From Bacteroidota bacterium (GTDB lineage Bacteria > Bacteroidota > Ignavibacteria > Ignavibacteriales > Ignavibacteriaceae): a DNA stretch of 64,000 bases. Positions 27,506-38,355 of this stretch are shown here, one piece after another. The notes below the pieces were generated by a model. It was not told the origin of the DNA and searched no databases. It was given only the letters and a program-made list of their open reading frames with translations. The DNA is taken from positions 1 to 64,000 of the forward strand of contig JADFLR010000021.1 in assembly GCA_022564295.1 (NCBI GenBank), written 5' to 3'. A program made the position numbers and the translations under genes. Within the stretch, counting starts at the first letter, position 1; the number at the start of each line of letters is the position of its first letter.

Positions 27506-30500
27506 TTGTATTTATCAGGCATTGAAATATTTGGTTTTAAATCGTTCGCCCAGAAAACGGAAATTAAATTTAACGAGGGCATTACTGCAATTGTTGGTCC
27601 CAACGGTTGTGGTAAAACCAATATTGTTGATGCGATAAGATGGTGTTTGGGTGAACAGAAAAGTAGTATGCTTCGCAGCGATAAAATGGAAAACGTTATC
27701 TTCAACGGCACCGCATCTAAAAAACCAATGGGAATGGCAGAAGTTTCACTTACAATCCATAACACCAAAGGAGTACTTCCAACTGAATACACAGACATTA
27801 CTATAACACGGAGAATTTTCAGATCGGGAGAGAGTGAATATCTTCTAAACAAAAACATCTGCCGGTTAAAAGATATCACCAACCTTTTTATGGATACCGG
27901 TATTGGAGCAAACGCTTATTCGGTTATCGAATTGAAAATGGTGGAAACGATTCTAAGCAGTAAAGCTGATGAACGAAGAGTAATGTTTGAAGAAGCTGCC
28001 GGAGTTAATAAATATAAGCACCGAAGAAGACTTGCTCTTAGAAAATTAGATGAAGTTGAATATGATTTGACAAGGGTAAATGATATTGTTTCCGAAGTGA
28101 CTAAAAAAGTTAATTCTTTAGAGAGACAAGCTAGAAGAGCAGATAGGTATAATAAATTAACATCCACTTTAAGAGAACTTGAACTTGATTATTCGGAAAG
28201 AGAGCTTGCTTTATTTCACCATCAAATGAAGGAGTTGAAAGTAAGTAAAGAAGAAAATCAAATTAAAAAAAGTGATTATGAAAGTGAAATTGCAAGAATA
28301 ACCGATCATCTATCCGAATTAAAACAGGCACTTGCAGCGCTTGAGAATACCCTGAACGATAAACGTTATGAGATCTCAATTCAAACTGAAAAAACATACA
28401 ATCTGCAAAACACAATTTCTATTTCCGAAGAGCGGAAAAGCTCTTTAAATAATAATATTGAAAAGTACATTCATGAATTAGAAGAGCTGGAAAATCAGCT
28501 AAGTCTTACTGTTGAAACAATTAAAAATGGTAAAGAAGATTTACTCGCTGTTACTGAAGAGATTGAGAAAAATGAAAAAAGAGCCGATGGGTTAACATCA
28601 AAACTGAGTGAATTTAAAATGCAGTTGGATGAAAAAAGGTATTTACTTAAATCTAATTCAGACGAAATGAATGAGAGATTGAAAGTAATAACCAATAAAG
28701 AAAATGAAATGAATAACCTGGTAAAAGCTCTTGATGAAAAGAACAAAGCAATTACCAAACTAAGTAATAAAATATTTGAGCTGACAAATAACGTTGCAAA
28801 AACAGTTGGATACATTGAAGAGCTAACAGTAGAAAAACAAAATGTTTCTAAAGAACTTCAAAAGTCCGAGGAAACTTATCTTCAAAAGCAAGATGAAGAA
28901 GAAAAATTGGAGGCACATCTTGAAGACTTAAAATCAAATGAACTTGAGCTAAAAGGTATTATTAATGCGGTTAAAGATAAAATAATTTTTCTTCAGAATT
29001 TAGTTGAGAATCTTGAAGGATTTTCTAAAGGGACGAAAACATTAATTGAAAATTCAGATTGGGCAAGAAATGAAGCTGTTTTGCTTGCTAATGTTGGTCA
29101 TTCTGCATCGGAATACAGATTTGCAGTAGAAGCAGCATTAAAAAACTATTTGAACAATATACTTATTGATTCTTTAGATGATTTAAAAAACGGAATTGAA
29201 TATCTGAAGAAAAATGAAATTGGTAAAGCTTCATTTTATCTGCTTGATTCTGCAGAGAAAAATATAAAGGGATTAATGAACAAACTGCAAGACTGGAAGA
29301 CGAAAAGAAACGCAAAAAATATAATTGCGGAAATTGGAGTTTTAGGTTTTGCTTCCGAATTTGTTGAAACCGATGCAAAGTGGCAGCCATACTTCACTAA
29401 TTTATTGAGTAAAGTAGTTATTATTAATACACTCGAAACTGCTATCGACCTTTCCGGAAAATATCCCGATTTCAAGTTTGCAACATTGGAAGGAGATTAC
29501 CTGGATAACAACGGTGTTTTTGAAGGCGGTTCAAAACCAAGGGTAGATGATTCGCTTTTCGGAAGAAAACAATTGTGGGATGAACTGAAAAATGGGTTGC
29601 CGGAAAGAGAAAAACAGCTTGAAGAACTTGAAGAATTGATTGAGGATGTTGAACTGAAGATTAACAGCATAGATCTTAAAGATATTTCTGAACAAGGAAG
29701 AATGCTTGTAAATGATCTCGCAAACATCGAAAAACAAATTGGGCAGTTTGATTTTGAAAAAGAGAAAGCGAATGACGAAATAGAAAATGTGCATAGTGAA
29801 ATCAAAGAGATGGCTGCCGAATCGAATGAAATTGATAATGAAAGAATTGTTGTGTCGGATGAGCTGGTTAAACTTTTAGAAGAAAAACAATTAGCCGGGA
29901 TTGAACTTTCTGATCTGGAAAAAGAATTTTATGAATTTGAAAACGAATATAATTCTCTGATTGAACAGTATAACAATACAAAGATTCAGTTGGAAAGATT
30001 ACAGGGTAATAAGAGAAACCTGATAAATAATATTGAACAATTGCAACATAATATTGAAAGAATAAAGAAAACTGTTGAAGTGAGAATACACGATATTAAT
30101 GTTTCTAAAGAAGAAATTGCAAATACTGAAAAAGATATTGAGCAGCGAACCATCGAATTTGAAGAACACAACAGGGTGAAAGTATCTCTTCAAACAGAGG
30201 AAGAAGAAATTGCAGCGAAACATACCGGCTTAAAAACGGAAGTTGATGAGTTAGATAGAGAACAAAGTGAATTACGAAGCAAACGCGAGTTTCTATCGGA
30301 AGAACTTCATTCATCCGATATAAAACTGAGCGAAATGCGAATGAAATGCGAAAACCTTATCGAGCATATCAAAGAATATTACTCATTAGCACTTGAACAA
30401 AAACAATTTGATGATCTCGATATGTTCAACTTCAGCGAAAGAAGAAATGAAGTTCAGGAATTAAAACAGAGAATTAAAAACCTCGGTCCAATAAATTTAT

Positions 30501-31117
30501 TAGCTTACTCAGAATTTGAAGAGGAAAAACAGCGGGAGGAATTTCTTCTTAAACAAAGAGATGATCTGCTGGAATCGAAACGTGACATCGTTAAAACAAT
30601 AGAACAAATTGATATTACAGCCCAGGAAATGTTTAATGATACTTTTGAAAAGATAAGAGGACATTTTGTTGAGATCTTTCGCGGCTTGTTTAATCCCGGT
30701 GATGAAGTTGATCTCCGGTTAGAAGAAAATGTTGATCCGTTAGAAGCAAAGATTGAAATAATTGCGAAGCCAAAAGGTAAACGCCCGACTTCAATTGAGT
30801 TGTTATCGGGAGGTGAAAAAACTTTAACTGCAATTGCATTGCTGTTTGCAATATATCTTGTTAAACCAAGTCCGTTCTGTATTTTGGATGAGATTGATGC
30901 TCCTTTGGACGACGCTAACATCGACAGGTTCACCAGAATACTTTATGACTTTAGTAATTCAACTCAGTTTATAGTTGTTACGCATAATAAAAGAACTATG
31001 GAAGCAGCACAAACAATGTACGGAGTTACAATGCAGGAAGAAGGAATTTCGAAGCTGGTTGGCGTAATGTTTAACGAGGATTTTGATTTTGCCGCTCAAA
31101 ACAAAACGACAGTATAG
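27506..31117 (+). CDS. smc: chromosome partition protein SMC
   Basis: A 1203-residue condensin ATPase. Walker A is GPNGCGKTN (31-39); long coiled coils flank a hinge domain near 520-680; the signature is LSGGEKTLTA (S1101) and Walker B is FCILDEIDAP (D1128/E1129). The start is TTG at 27506, giving MYLSGIEIFGFKSF, the standard SMC N-terminus. With ScpA/ScpB (not in the window) it compacts and segregates chromosomes. It lies 8 bp downstream of the GH2-like gene. Confidence 0.97.
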   Translation: MYLSGIEIFGFKSFAQKTEIKFNEGITAIVGPNGCGKTNIVDAIRWCLGEQKSSMLRSDKMENVIFNGTASKKPMGMAEVSLTIHNTKGVLPTEYTDITITRRIFRSGESEYLLNKNICRLKDITNLFMDTGIGANAYSVIELKMVETILSSKADERRVMFEEAAGVNKYKHRRRLALRKLDEVEYDLTRVNDIVSEVTKKVNSLERQARRADRYNKLTSTLRELELDYSERELALFHHQMKELKVSKEENQIKKSDYESEIARITDHLSELKQALAALENTLNDKRYEISIQTEKTYNLQNTISISEERKSSLNNNIEKYIHELEELENQLSLTVETIKNGKEDLLAVTEEIEKNEKRADGLTSKLSEFKMQLDEKRYLLKSNSDEMNERLKVITNKENEMNNLVKALDEKNKAITKLSNKIFELTNNVAKTVGYIEELTVEKQNVSKELQKSEETYLQKQDEEEKLEAHLEDLKSNELELKGIINAVKDKIIFLQNLVENLEGFSKGTKTLIENSDWARNEAVLLANVGHSASEYRFAVEAALKNYLNNILIDSLDDLKNGIEYLKKNEIGKASFYLLDSAEKNIKGLMNKLQDWKTKRNAKNIIAEIGVLGFASEFVETDAKWQPYFTNLLSKVVIINTLETAIDLSGKYPDFKFATLEGDYLDNNGVFEGGSKPRVDDSLFGRKQLWDELKNGLPEREKQLEELEELIEDVELKINSIDLKDISEQGRMLVNDLANIEKQIGQFDFEKEKANDEIENVHSEIKEMAAESNEIDNERIVVSDELVKLLEEKQLAGIELSDLEKEFYEFENEYNSLIEQYNNTKIQLERLQGNKRNLINNIEQLQHNIERIKKTVEVRIHDINVSKEEIANTEKDIEQRTIEFEEHNRVKVSLQTEEEEIAAKHTGLKTEVDELDREQSELRSKREFLSEELHSSDIKLSEMRMKCENLIEHIKEYYSLALEQKQFDDLDMFNFSERRNEVQELKQRIKNLGPINLLAYSEFEEEKQREEFLLKQRDDLLESKRDIVKTIEQIDITAQEMFNDTFEKIRGHFVEIFRGLFNPGDEVDLRLEENVDPLEAKIEIIAKPKGKRPTSIELLSGGEKTLTAIALLFAIYLVKPSPFCILDEIDAPLDDANIDRFTRILYDFSNSTQFIVVTHNKRTMEAAQTMYGVTMQEEGISKLVGVMFNEDFDFAAQNKTTV

Positions 31118-31256
31118 ATTGATGAGGTATATTGAATAATATGATGAGAAGTAAAAATTAAGAATTTATCTTTTTCGGTCTCCGTTATTGTTCCTTCACA
31201 AAAAAATAATGGGTGAGCAATCCTGATACCAATATTAAAATAGCGTTTATAAAGAA

Positions 31257-31976
31257 GTGAAGCAGAAAGTATTTAAAATATTTATGGATTTCGATGGAAC
31301 AGTTACTCAGCAGGATGTTGGAGAAGAACTGTTCAGAAAATTTGCAGAAGAAGAAAAAGTAAATAAAATAATCGATGACCTGTTGAATGACAGAATATCT
31401 TCGAGGGAATGCTGGATAAAGCTTTGCAGCGCGGTGTCTTTGGTGAATAAAAATGAATTTGATGATTTTATTGTTAGTATTCCTTTAGACCCTACGTTTG
31501 TAAAGTTTAAAGATTACTGCAAAAATGAAAATATTGAACTCTACATTTTAAGCGATGGATTCGATTATTATATAGAGAAAATCTTTGAGAAAAATAGGAT
31601 TAATGGTTTAACAGTTTACACAAATCATCTTGAAATTGTTGACGGCAAATTAATCCCGAGTTTCCCTTATTACGATGATGCAAGTTTCAGTTCAGCTAAT
31701 TGTAAGAGAAATCACATTATAAATCATTCGTCCGAAGAAGATTTTACAGTTTTTATCGGTGATGGAAATTCGGATAAAGATTCTATAGAATACTGTGATT
31801 TTATTTTTGCCAAAGATGATTTATTAAAGTTTTGTGAGAAGGAAAGAATAACTTATTTTCCTTTTAAAAATTTTGATGATGTGATTAAAAAATTGGATGT
31901 ACTAAAAGGAAGAAAAAGATTAAAGAAGCGTCTTCGGGCACAGCTTAAAAGACAGCAATCATATATAACAGAGTAA
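31257..31976 (+). CDS. HAD-family phosphatase, MtnX/phosphoserine phosphatase-like
   Basis: A 239-residue HAD-IB phosphatase. Motif I is DFDGTVT (nucleophile D11, D13), motif II is ILSDGFDYY and motif III/IV is FIGDGNSDKDS. This arrangement matches MtnX (methionine salvage 2-hydroxy-3-keto-5-methylthiopentenyl-1-phosphate phosphatase) and SerB-like enzymes; no other salvage gene is near. The start is a GTG at 31257. The C-terminal tail is Lys/Arg-rich. The substrate is uncertain. Confidence 0.78.
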   Translation: MKQKVFKIFMDFDGTVTQQDVGEELFRKFAEEEKVNKIIDDLLNDRISSRECWIKLCSAVSLVNKNEFDDFIVSIPLDPTFVKFKDYCKNENIELYILSDGFDYYIEKIFEKNRINGLTVYTNHLEIVDGKLIPSFPYYDDASFSSANCKRNHIINHSSEEDFTVFIGDGNSDKDSIEYCDFIFAKDDLLKFCEKERITYFPFKNFDDVIKKLDVLKGRKRLKKRLRAQLKRQQSYITE

Positions 31977-32021
31977 ATCTGATAAGTGCACTGTATGTCC
32001 TTATAAAAAATTAAGAAACAA

Positions 32022-32621
32022 ATGTGGAATATTTCAAATATATTTTTTAAATACAGAAGTTATACCCCCATTCCGTTTTTATTATTGATGTTGATATTTG
32101 CCGAACCAAGTATAATGTCGATTACAATAGGTTTTGCCATTGCGATATCCGGTGAGTTCATGAGATTCTGGGGAGTTAGTTGGGCTGGAAGTGAAACCAG
32201 GACAACAGGTGAAGTTGGTGGAACATATTTGATCATTAGCGGTCCATTTGCATTTGTAAGAAATCCGCTTTATGTGGGTAACATTCTTCTCTACACTGGA
32301 ATAGGAATTATGTCGTGGTCATTGTTTCCGTATTTACAAATCACTGCGGTAATGTTTTTTGCAGTGCAATATCATTTTATAGTTCTGGAAGAAGAGAAAT
32401 ATTTAAAAGAAAAATTTGGTGAAGATTATAAGAAATATGTTAATAATGTTCCGAGATTTATTTCGCGATTTACTCCATACAAGGATGCCATTATAGAGCA
32501 GCCGCCTTACAATCCTAAAGCCGGGGTAAAATCGGAAAATAGAACATTACAAGCATTCACTCTTATCTCGTTGATAATTGTGATTATATGGATTGTTAAA
32601 AATTATGATCTTATCAGGTAA
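32022..32621 (+). CDS. isoprenylcysteine carboxylmethyltransferase/PEMT-like membrane protein
   Basis: A 199-residue membrane protein with about five hydrophobic segments. The ICMT/PEMT-type SAM-binding signature is present: GPFAFVRNPLYVGNIL, followed by the EEEKYLKEKFGEDYKKY motif. Family members methylate lipids or prenyl-cysteine-like groups; bacterial substrates are largely unknown. The reading frame overlaps the region before lpxB, whose real start is 8 bp past its stop, so the two genes are probably co-transcribed. Confidence 0.8.
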   Translation: MWNISNIFFKYRSYTPIPFLLLMLIFAEPSIMSITIGFAIAISGEFMRFWGVSWAGSETRTTGEVGGTYLIISGPFAFVRNPLYVGNILLYTGIGIMSWSLFPYLQITAVMFFAVQYHFIVLEEEKYLKEKFGEDYKKYVNNVPRFISRFTPYKDAIIEQPPYNPKAGVKSENRTLQAFTLISLIIVIIWIVKNYDLIR

Positions 32622-32628
32622 GGAGAAT

Positions 32629-33765
32629 TTGAAACACAAACTTATGATAATTACTGGTGAAGTATCAGGCGATTTGATTGGAGCATCGTTAATTAGGGAA
32701 CTTAAAAAATTGGATGCAGAGTTAACGATTTTCGGTATCGGTGGGGATAGGATGTGCGAACAAGGAATGAACATTTTATATCATATTAATAAAATGGCGT
32801 TTCTTGGTTTTACAGAAGTTGTTAGGCATTTACCGTTTATTAAAAAAGTGCAGGCAGGTTTGTTAGCGGTTGTAAAAAAAGAAGAAATAAAAAATGTTGT
32901 ACTGATAGATTATCCCGGGTTTAATCTTAACATAGCAAAAAAGTTTAAAAAAAATAGAATAAAAACAATCTATTACATTTCACCGCAGCTTTGGGCATGG
33001 GGTTCAGGAAGAATGAAAAAGATAAAACGACTGGTTAATAAAATGCTAGTTGTATTTCTGTTTGAAGAAAAGTTATACAAAAGTAATAACGTTGATGTAG
33101 AGTTTGTCGGTCATCCGCTAATTGATAGAATAAATGAATATCAGTTTTTAAGCAAGGAAGAATTGTTTAGCAAATTTAATCTTGATGGATCAAAAGAATT
33201 GTTGCTCCTAATGCCGGGAAGTAGAAAACACGAGGTGGAGAAATTATTTCTGCAGATAATAAAAGCAGCAAATAAACTAGCTGATGAATTCAATTTGCAA
33301 ATTGTAATTGCCTGCTCATCAAATATAGATGAAAATCTCTTTTATGGGCTAAGTGGTCACTCTGATTTTAAAGTAATAACGGGTTATACTTATGATTTAA
33401 TGAAGTATGCAAAGTTCGGAATTATTAAATCAGGCACATCTACATTAGAAGCAGGTTACTTTGCACTTCCCATGATCATAGTTTACAAAATAAGCGGACT
33501 TACTTATTTAATAGTTAAAAAGCTGATAAAGGTAAGCAAAATTGGAATGGTTAATATTCTGTTAGATGATAATGTTGTTCCGGAATTAATTCAGAACGAT
33601 GTTTCGGAGGGAAAAATTTATGATGCGGGAGAAAAAATATTAAGTGATAAAGAATACTATAATTCTGTTAAACTAAAACTAAATATGGTTAAAGATAAAC
33701 TTGGTAATGAAGGAGCATCGGCTCGTGCAGCAAAGCAAATTTATGCATTAATGAATGAAACTTAA
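32629..33765 (+). CDS. lpxB: lipid-A-disaccharide synthase
   Basis: A 378-residue GT19 glycosyltransferase that joins UDP-2,3-diacylglucosamine and lipid X to form the lipid A disaccharide. The N-terminus is LMIITGEVSGDLIGASLI, with the conserved YYISPQLWAWG and LMPGSRKHEVEK segments and a C-terminal SGTSTLEAGYF motif. The start is TTG 32629, 6 bp after AGGAG, rather than the longer reading from 32593. Its 3' end overlaps the following acyltransferase gene by 11 bp. Confidence 0.95.
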   Translation: MKHKLMIITGEVSGDLIGASLIRELKKLDAELTIFGIGGDRMCEQGMNILYHINKMAFLGFTEVVRHLPFIKKVQAGLLAVVKKEEIKNVVLIDYPGFNLNIAKKFKKNRIKTIYYISPQLWAWGSGRMKKIKRLVNKMLVVFLFEEKLYKSNNVDVEFVGHPLIDRINEYQFLSKEELFSKFNLDGSKELLLLMPGSRKHEVEKLFLQIIKAANKLADEFNLQIVIACSSNIDENLFYGLSGHSDFKVITGYTYDLMKYAKFGIIKSGTSTLEAGYFALPMIIVYKISGLTYLIVKKLIKVSKIGMVNILLDDNVVPELIQNDVSEGKIYDAGEKILSDKEYYNSVKLKLNMVKDKLGNEGASARAAKQIYALMNET

Positions 33766-34414
33766 AAAAGCCAGACAATATTCATTAAGATTCATCGGGA
33801 AAATGTTTTTAACAAACATTGTAACTGCCCTTTGCAAAAGCTTGAAGACTATTAAAATTAATGATGAAACTATTAAAAAATTAGATGATGAGAATAATAA
33901 TTACATATTGGCATTTTGGCATGGAACGATGCTTCTTCCATGGTATTTGCACGGTAATCCAAACTTTGTAGCGCTAATAAGTAAAAGTAAGGATGGAGAC
34001 TTGCTGGCTAAAATTCTTAAACATTGGAATTATAATGTTGTTCGTGGCTCGAGCAGTTCTGACGGTGATATGGCTTTGGCTATTATGATTGATTTTACGA
34101 AGAACAGTTATTCAATTGCAATAACGCCGGATGGCCCAAGAGGACCGGCGCATAAATTTAAAGCAGGTGCAGTTATAACCGCAAAAAAAAGCGATGTGCC
34201 TTTAATTCTTGCAGGTGTAGGATATCAGAAGAAAAAAGTACTAAGCAATTGGGATAAATTTGAAGTGCCGTACTTTTTTAGCAAAGCAAAAATTATTTAT
34301 TCCGAACCGATTTTTATTGAGGCGAATCTTAGTTACGAAGAAACTTCTAACATAATAATTAATTGTCAAAACAAATTGAACGAACTACAAAGTGAAGCGC
34401 AAGATTTTCGGTAA
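33755..34414 (+). CDS. DUF374 lysophospholipid/lipid A acyltransferase, LpxJ-like
   Basis: A 219-residue DUF374-family protein. It has the WHGTMLLPW catalytic-type motif (LPLAT fold) and ITPDGPRGPAHKFKAGAV, the second family signature. In Helicobacter/Campylobacter, DUF374 proteins (LpxJ) are the lipid A secondary acyltransferases that replace LpxL. Position between lpxB and lpxK supports the same job here: adding a secondary acyl chain to the lipid A precursor. That is inference; there is no classical lpxL/lpxM in this window. Confidence 0.8.
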   Translation: MKLKKARQYSLRFIGKMFLTNIVTALCKSLKTIKINDETIKKLDDENNNYILAFWHGTMLLPWYLHGNPNFVALISKSKDGDLLAKILKHWNYNVVRGSSSSDGDMALAIMIDFTKNSYSIAITPDGPRGPAHKFKAGAVITAKKSDVPLILAGVGYQKKKVLSNWDKFEVPYFFSKAKIIYSEPIFIEANLSYEETSNIIINCQNKLNELQSEAQDFR

Positions 34415-34423
34415 CAGTGTACA

Positions 34424-35467
34424 ATGAAATTATTGAAAATTATTCTTTATCCGTTAATTCCGGTTTACTTACTCGTGATTAAATTACGAAATTTGTTCTT
34501 TGATAAAAATATTTTTAAAAGTAAAAAAGTTAAAGCAAAAATAATTTCTGTTGGCAACATAACTATTGGAGGTTCTGGCAAGACGCCGCTGGTAATTTAT
34601 CTTGCCGGGTTATTGAAAAACAGTAATCGAAAAGTTGGAGTGCTTAGTAGAGGTTACGGCAGAAAAAGTAGCGGGTATAAACTTGTTTCTGATGGTCAAT
34701 CAATCTTGTCAACTGTGCGCGAAAGCGGAGATGAAATTTATCACACAGTGCTTGAATGTAAAATTCCCGCTGCCGTTTGCGAAGACAGAGTGATCGGTGC
34801 CGTAAGACTTATTGAAGAAACCGGTATTGATACGATCGTTTTGGATGATGCCTTTCAGCATCGCTGGATTAAAAGAGATTTAGATTTAGTTGTTATCGAA
34901 CAAAGATTTTTAACATCTAACAATTTCTTTATAAATAATTTACTACCGACCGGAAACTTAAGAGAACCATACTCGGGTTTACAAAGAGCTGATGCAATTG
35001 TAATTAACAGGAAATTTTCAGAACAAAAAGAAATTCCTGCAAACCGAAAAAAATATTTTGAAGGAAAGAAAATTTTTACCGCAAGGTATAATGCAATTGG
35101 GTTTGTCGATTTTATAAAAAAAGAGGATTACGGGCTGGAAGAATTTGAGGGGCAGAAAAGTCTTGTGGTATCGGGTATTGCAAATCCCGTTTCTTTTTTA
35201 AATGTACTTTTGCAAACAAATGTTGATACTTCGAACAAAATAATTTTTAAGGATCATAAAGATTATACGTTAAAAGAAGTACAGCAAATTAGGAAAGAAT
35301 TTTATGCAACTAATTCTCATTCGGTTGTTACTACGGAAAAAGACGCGGTAAAACTGATGATCTTCGCAAAAGAATTAGATGATATAGATATATTCTATTT
35401 AAAGATTAAACTTGAAATTGATAATGAAGAACTATTCAGAAAGTTCTTACTTGAAAAAATAAATTAA
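34424..35467 (+). CDS. lpxK: tetraacyldisaccharide 4'-kinase
   Basis: A 347-residue inner-membrane kinase that phosphorylates the 4' position of the lipid A disaccharide. Walker A is GNITIGGSGKTP, followed by the conserved LSRGYGRKSSGY, GDEIYHTVLECKIP, LDDAFQHRWIKRD and VTTEKDAVKL segments. An N-terminal hydrophobic helix anchors it. It is the third gene of the lpxB-DUF374-lpxK cluster, 9 bp past the stop of the acyltransferase gene. Confidence 0.95.
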   Translation: MKLLKIILYPLIPVYLLVIKLRNLFFDKNIFKSKKVKAKIISVGNITIGGSGKTPLVIYLAGLLKNSNRKVGVLSRGYGRKSSGYKLVSDGQSILSTVRESGDEIYHTVLECKIPAAVCEDRVIGAVRLIEETGIDTIVLDDAFQHRWIKRDLDLVVIEQRFLTSNNFFINNLLPTGNLREPYSGLQRADAIVINRKFSEQKEIPANRKKYFEGKKIFTARYNAIGFVDFIKKEDYGLEEFEGQKSLVVSGIANPVSFLNVLLQTNVDTSNKIIFKDHKDYTLKEVQQIRKEFYATNSHSVVTTEKDAVKLMIFAKELDDIDIFYLKIKLEIDNEELFRKFLLEKIN

Positions 35468-35510
35468 TTTATCTGAAAAACAATAAAATCCAATTACAGA
35501 GGAACATTTA

Positions 35511-38291
35511 ATGTCGAAAAAAAGGAAATATGTTTATTTCTTCGGTGGTAAAAAAGCTGAAGGTAAAGCTGAAATGAAAAGTCTTCTTGGCGGTAAAGGA
35601 GCGAACCTCGCCGAGATGGTAAATATTGGTTTGCCGGTGCCTGCCGGATTTACTCTTACAACCGAAGTCTGTACTTATTATTATAATCACAAAAAAAAGT
35701 ATCCGAAAGAATTGAACGAGCAGGTACTTTCAGCGCTTAATAAAGTAGAAAAGAGAATGGGCGCAAAGTTTGGTGATGCTGATAATCCTTTGCTTCTTTC
35801 TGTTCGCAGCGGTGCACGTGCTTCTATGCCAGGCATGATGGATACAATATTAAATCTTGGTCTGAATGATACAACCGTTCAGGCGTTAATTGATAAAACA
35901 AACAACCCGCGCTTTGTTTATGATTCATACAGAAGATTTGTGCAGATGTACGGCGATGTTGTTTTAGAATTAAAACCCGAAGATAAACACGCGGAAGACC
36001 CGTTTGAAGTTATTCTTGCTAATAAAAAGAAAAAACATGGTTTAACGCTTGATACTGAATTAACAGCAGATCATTTGAAAGAATTAGTTGAAGAATTCAA
36101 AAAAGAAATTAAAGTAAAAACCGGAAACGATTTCCCCGATGATCCGATGGAACAATTGTGGGGTGCTATTAGCGCTGTTTTCGGTTCGTGGATGAATGAA
36201 CGTGCAATCGTTTATAGAAAATTAAATAATATTCCTGCAGAGTGGGGAACGGCTGTAAACATTCAATCTATGGTCTTTGGTAATATGGGCGAGGATTGTG
36301 GTACAGGCGTTGCTTTTACACGCGATCCGGCATCGGGTGAAAATATTTTTTACGGCGAGTATCTTTTTAATGCTCAGGGGGAAGATGTTGTAGCAGGAAC
36401 CCGCACACCTCATCCAATATCCGAGTTAGAAAAAGATAATCCTATAATTTACAAGGAACTAATTGGCTTCCGAAAAGCTCTTGAAAAACATTACAGAGAG
36501 ATGTTGGATATTGAGTTCACTATTCAGCAAGGCAAGCTTTGGATGCTGCAATGCCGTGTTGGTAAAAGAACCGGTTTTGCTGCTATTAAAATGGCAGTTG
36601 ATATGGTTAAAGAGAAACTTATTTCTAAAGAAGAAGCTATACTAAGAATTGAACCTAATCAATTAAATCAATTACTTCGACCAATTTTTGACGGAGCTGA
36701 AAAACGTAAAGCAATTGCCGAAGGAAAATTATTAGCAAAAGGATTAAATGCTGGTCCGGGTGCAGCCTCGGGTAAGATTGCTTTGAATGCACACGACGCT
36801 GAGGTAATGGCAGCGAAAGGTGAAAAAGTAATTCTTGTTAGAATTGAAACTTCACCCGACGATATTAAGGGAATGGATGCTTCCGAAGGAATTCTTACGG
36901 CACGTGGTGGAATGACATCGCATGCCGCTTTGGTTGCAAGACAGATGGGTAAGGTTTGTGTTGCAGGATGTGGATCGTTAAAGATCAATTATAAAAACAA
37001 AACTGTTGCGGTTGATGGAAGTGATATAGTTGTAAAAGAAGGAGACTACATCTCTTTAGATGGAACAACTGGCGAGGTAATTCAGGGTAAACTTGAAACA
37101 AAACCATCTGAAGTTATTCAGGTGTTAATTTCAAAAACACTTAAACCGTCACAATCGGATGTTTATCAAACATATGCAAGTCTTATGAAGTGGGCAGATA
37201 ATCTCCGTAGAATGAACGTGAGAACAAATGCAGATCAACCCGACCAATCAGCTAACGCAATTGCCTTTGGTGCTGAAGGTATTGGTTTATGCAGAACCGA
37301 ACATATGTTTTTCGGCGGCGATAGAATTAAAGCCATTCGTAAGATGATCGTATCAGATTCTTATGAGGAAAGAAAAGCAGCATTGAACGAGCTTCTTCCT
37401 TTACAACGATCTGACTTTGAAGGAATTTTTGAGGTAATGAATGGCAGACCTGTTACTATTAGAACTTTGGATCCGCCGTTGCATGAATTCCTTCCGCACA
37501 ACGCAAAAGAAATATCAGCCCTTGCTTCGGAACTAAAAATTTCTGAGAAGAAATTAAAAGAGAAAATTGAAAGTCTGCATGAATTCAACCCGATGCTTGG
37601 ATTCAGGGGCTGTCGTCTTGGTGTTGCTTTCCCGGAAATAACTGAAATGCAGGTAAGAGCCATAATAGAAGCCGCAATAAATGTTGCGAAGAAAGGCATT
37701 AAAGTTAAACCTGAAATTATGATTCCGCTGGTAAGTCACGTTAATGAATTTAAACTTCAGAAAGAGATTGTACGAAATGTAGCTAAGGAAGTTATGAAGG
37801 AAAAAGGTAAGAAGATCAAATACCTTGTTGGAACAATGATTGAATTACCAAGAGCTTGTATAACAGCAGATGAGATTGCCGAACATGCAGAATTCTTTAG
37901 CTTTGGAACAAACGATCTTACTCAAACAACATTTGGTCTTTCAAGAGACGATGCAGGGAAATTCCTTCCATTGTATGTGGAAAGAGAAATAATCCCCTCA
38001 GATCCTTTCGAGACATTAGACCAAACGGGAGTGGGAGAGCTGGTTAAGATGGGAACAAAAAAAGGACGTTCTGCAAACAGCGAACTTAAAGTTGGTATTT
38101 GCGGTGAGCATGGCGGCGATCCTTCATCTGTTGAGTTTTGCCATCGCATCGGATTGGATTACGTTAGCTGTTCTCCGTTTCGAGTACCGATAGCCAGGTT
38201 GGCAGCAGCAAGAGCAGTTGTTAACGGAATGTCGTCGAATAAAAAGAGTAAATCGAAACATAAAAAGAAAAAATCTTTTAAAAGTAAATAA
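35511..38291 (+). CDS. ppdK: pyruvate, phosphate dikinase
   Basis: A 926-residue PPDK that interconverts pyruvate + ATP + phosphate with PEP + AMP + PPi. Nucleotide-grasp domain ([28 protein letters not shown]), swivelling phosphohistidine domain with catalytic H471 ([13 protein letters not shown]) and C-terminal PEP/pyruvate barrel ([21 protein letters not shown] with C864) are complete. The last ~19 residues form an unusual Lys/Ser-rich tail ([14 protein letters not shown]). It probably links glycolysis and gluconeogenesis, consistent with glycogen phosphorylase further on. Confidence 0.97.
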   Translation: MSKKRKYVYFFGGKKAEGKAEMKSLLGGKGANLAEMVNIGLPVPAGFTLTTEVCTYYYNHKKKYPKELNEQVLSALNKVEKRMGAKFGDADNPLLLSVRSGARASMPGMMDTILNLGLNDTTVQALIDKTNNPRFVYDSYRRFVQMYGDVVLELKPEDKHAEDPFEVILANKKKKHGLTLDTELTADHLKELVEEFKKEIKVKTGNDFPDDPMEQLWGAISAVFGSWMNERAIVYRKLNNIPAEWGTAVNIQSMVFGNMGEDCGTGVAFTRDPASGENIFYGEYLFNAQGEDVVAGTRTPHPISELEKDNPIIYKELIGFRKALEKHYREMLDIEFTIQQGKLWMLQCRVGKRTGFAAIKMAVDMVKEKLISKEEAILRIEPNQLNQLLRPIFDGAEKRKAIAEGKLLAKGLNAGPGAASGKIALNAHDAEVMAAKGEKVILVRIETSPDDIKGMDASEGILTARGGMTSHAALVARQMGKVCVAGCGSLKINYKNKTVAVDGSDIVVKEGDYISLDGTTGEVIQGKLETKPSEVIQVLISKTLKPSQSDVYQTYASLMKWADNLRRMNVRTNADQPDQSANAIAFGAEGIGLCRTEHMFFGGDRIKAIRKMIVSDSYEERKAALNELLPLQRSDFEGIFEVMNGRPVTIRTLDPPLHEFLPHNAKEISALASELKISEKKLKEKIESLHEFNPMLGFRGCRLGVAFPEITEMQVRAIIEAAINVAKKGIKVKPEIMIPLVSHVNEFKLQKEIVRNVAKEVMKEKGKKIKYLVGTMIELPRACITADEIAEHAEFFSFGTNDLTQTTFGLSRDDAGKFLPLYVEREIIPSDPFETLDQTGVGELVKMGTKKGRSANSELKVGICGEHGGDPSSVEFCHRIGLDYVSCSPFRVPIARLAAARAVVNGMSSNKKSKSKHKKKKSFKSK

Positions 38292-38355
38292 GTGATATTA
38301 CGGTAAGCGGGTTAATATCTGTTTACCAATTATTAGTTTAAAAAAAAAGGTATGA

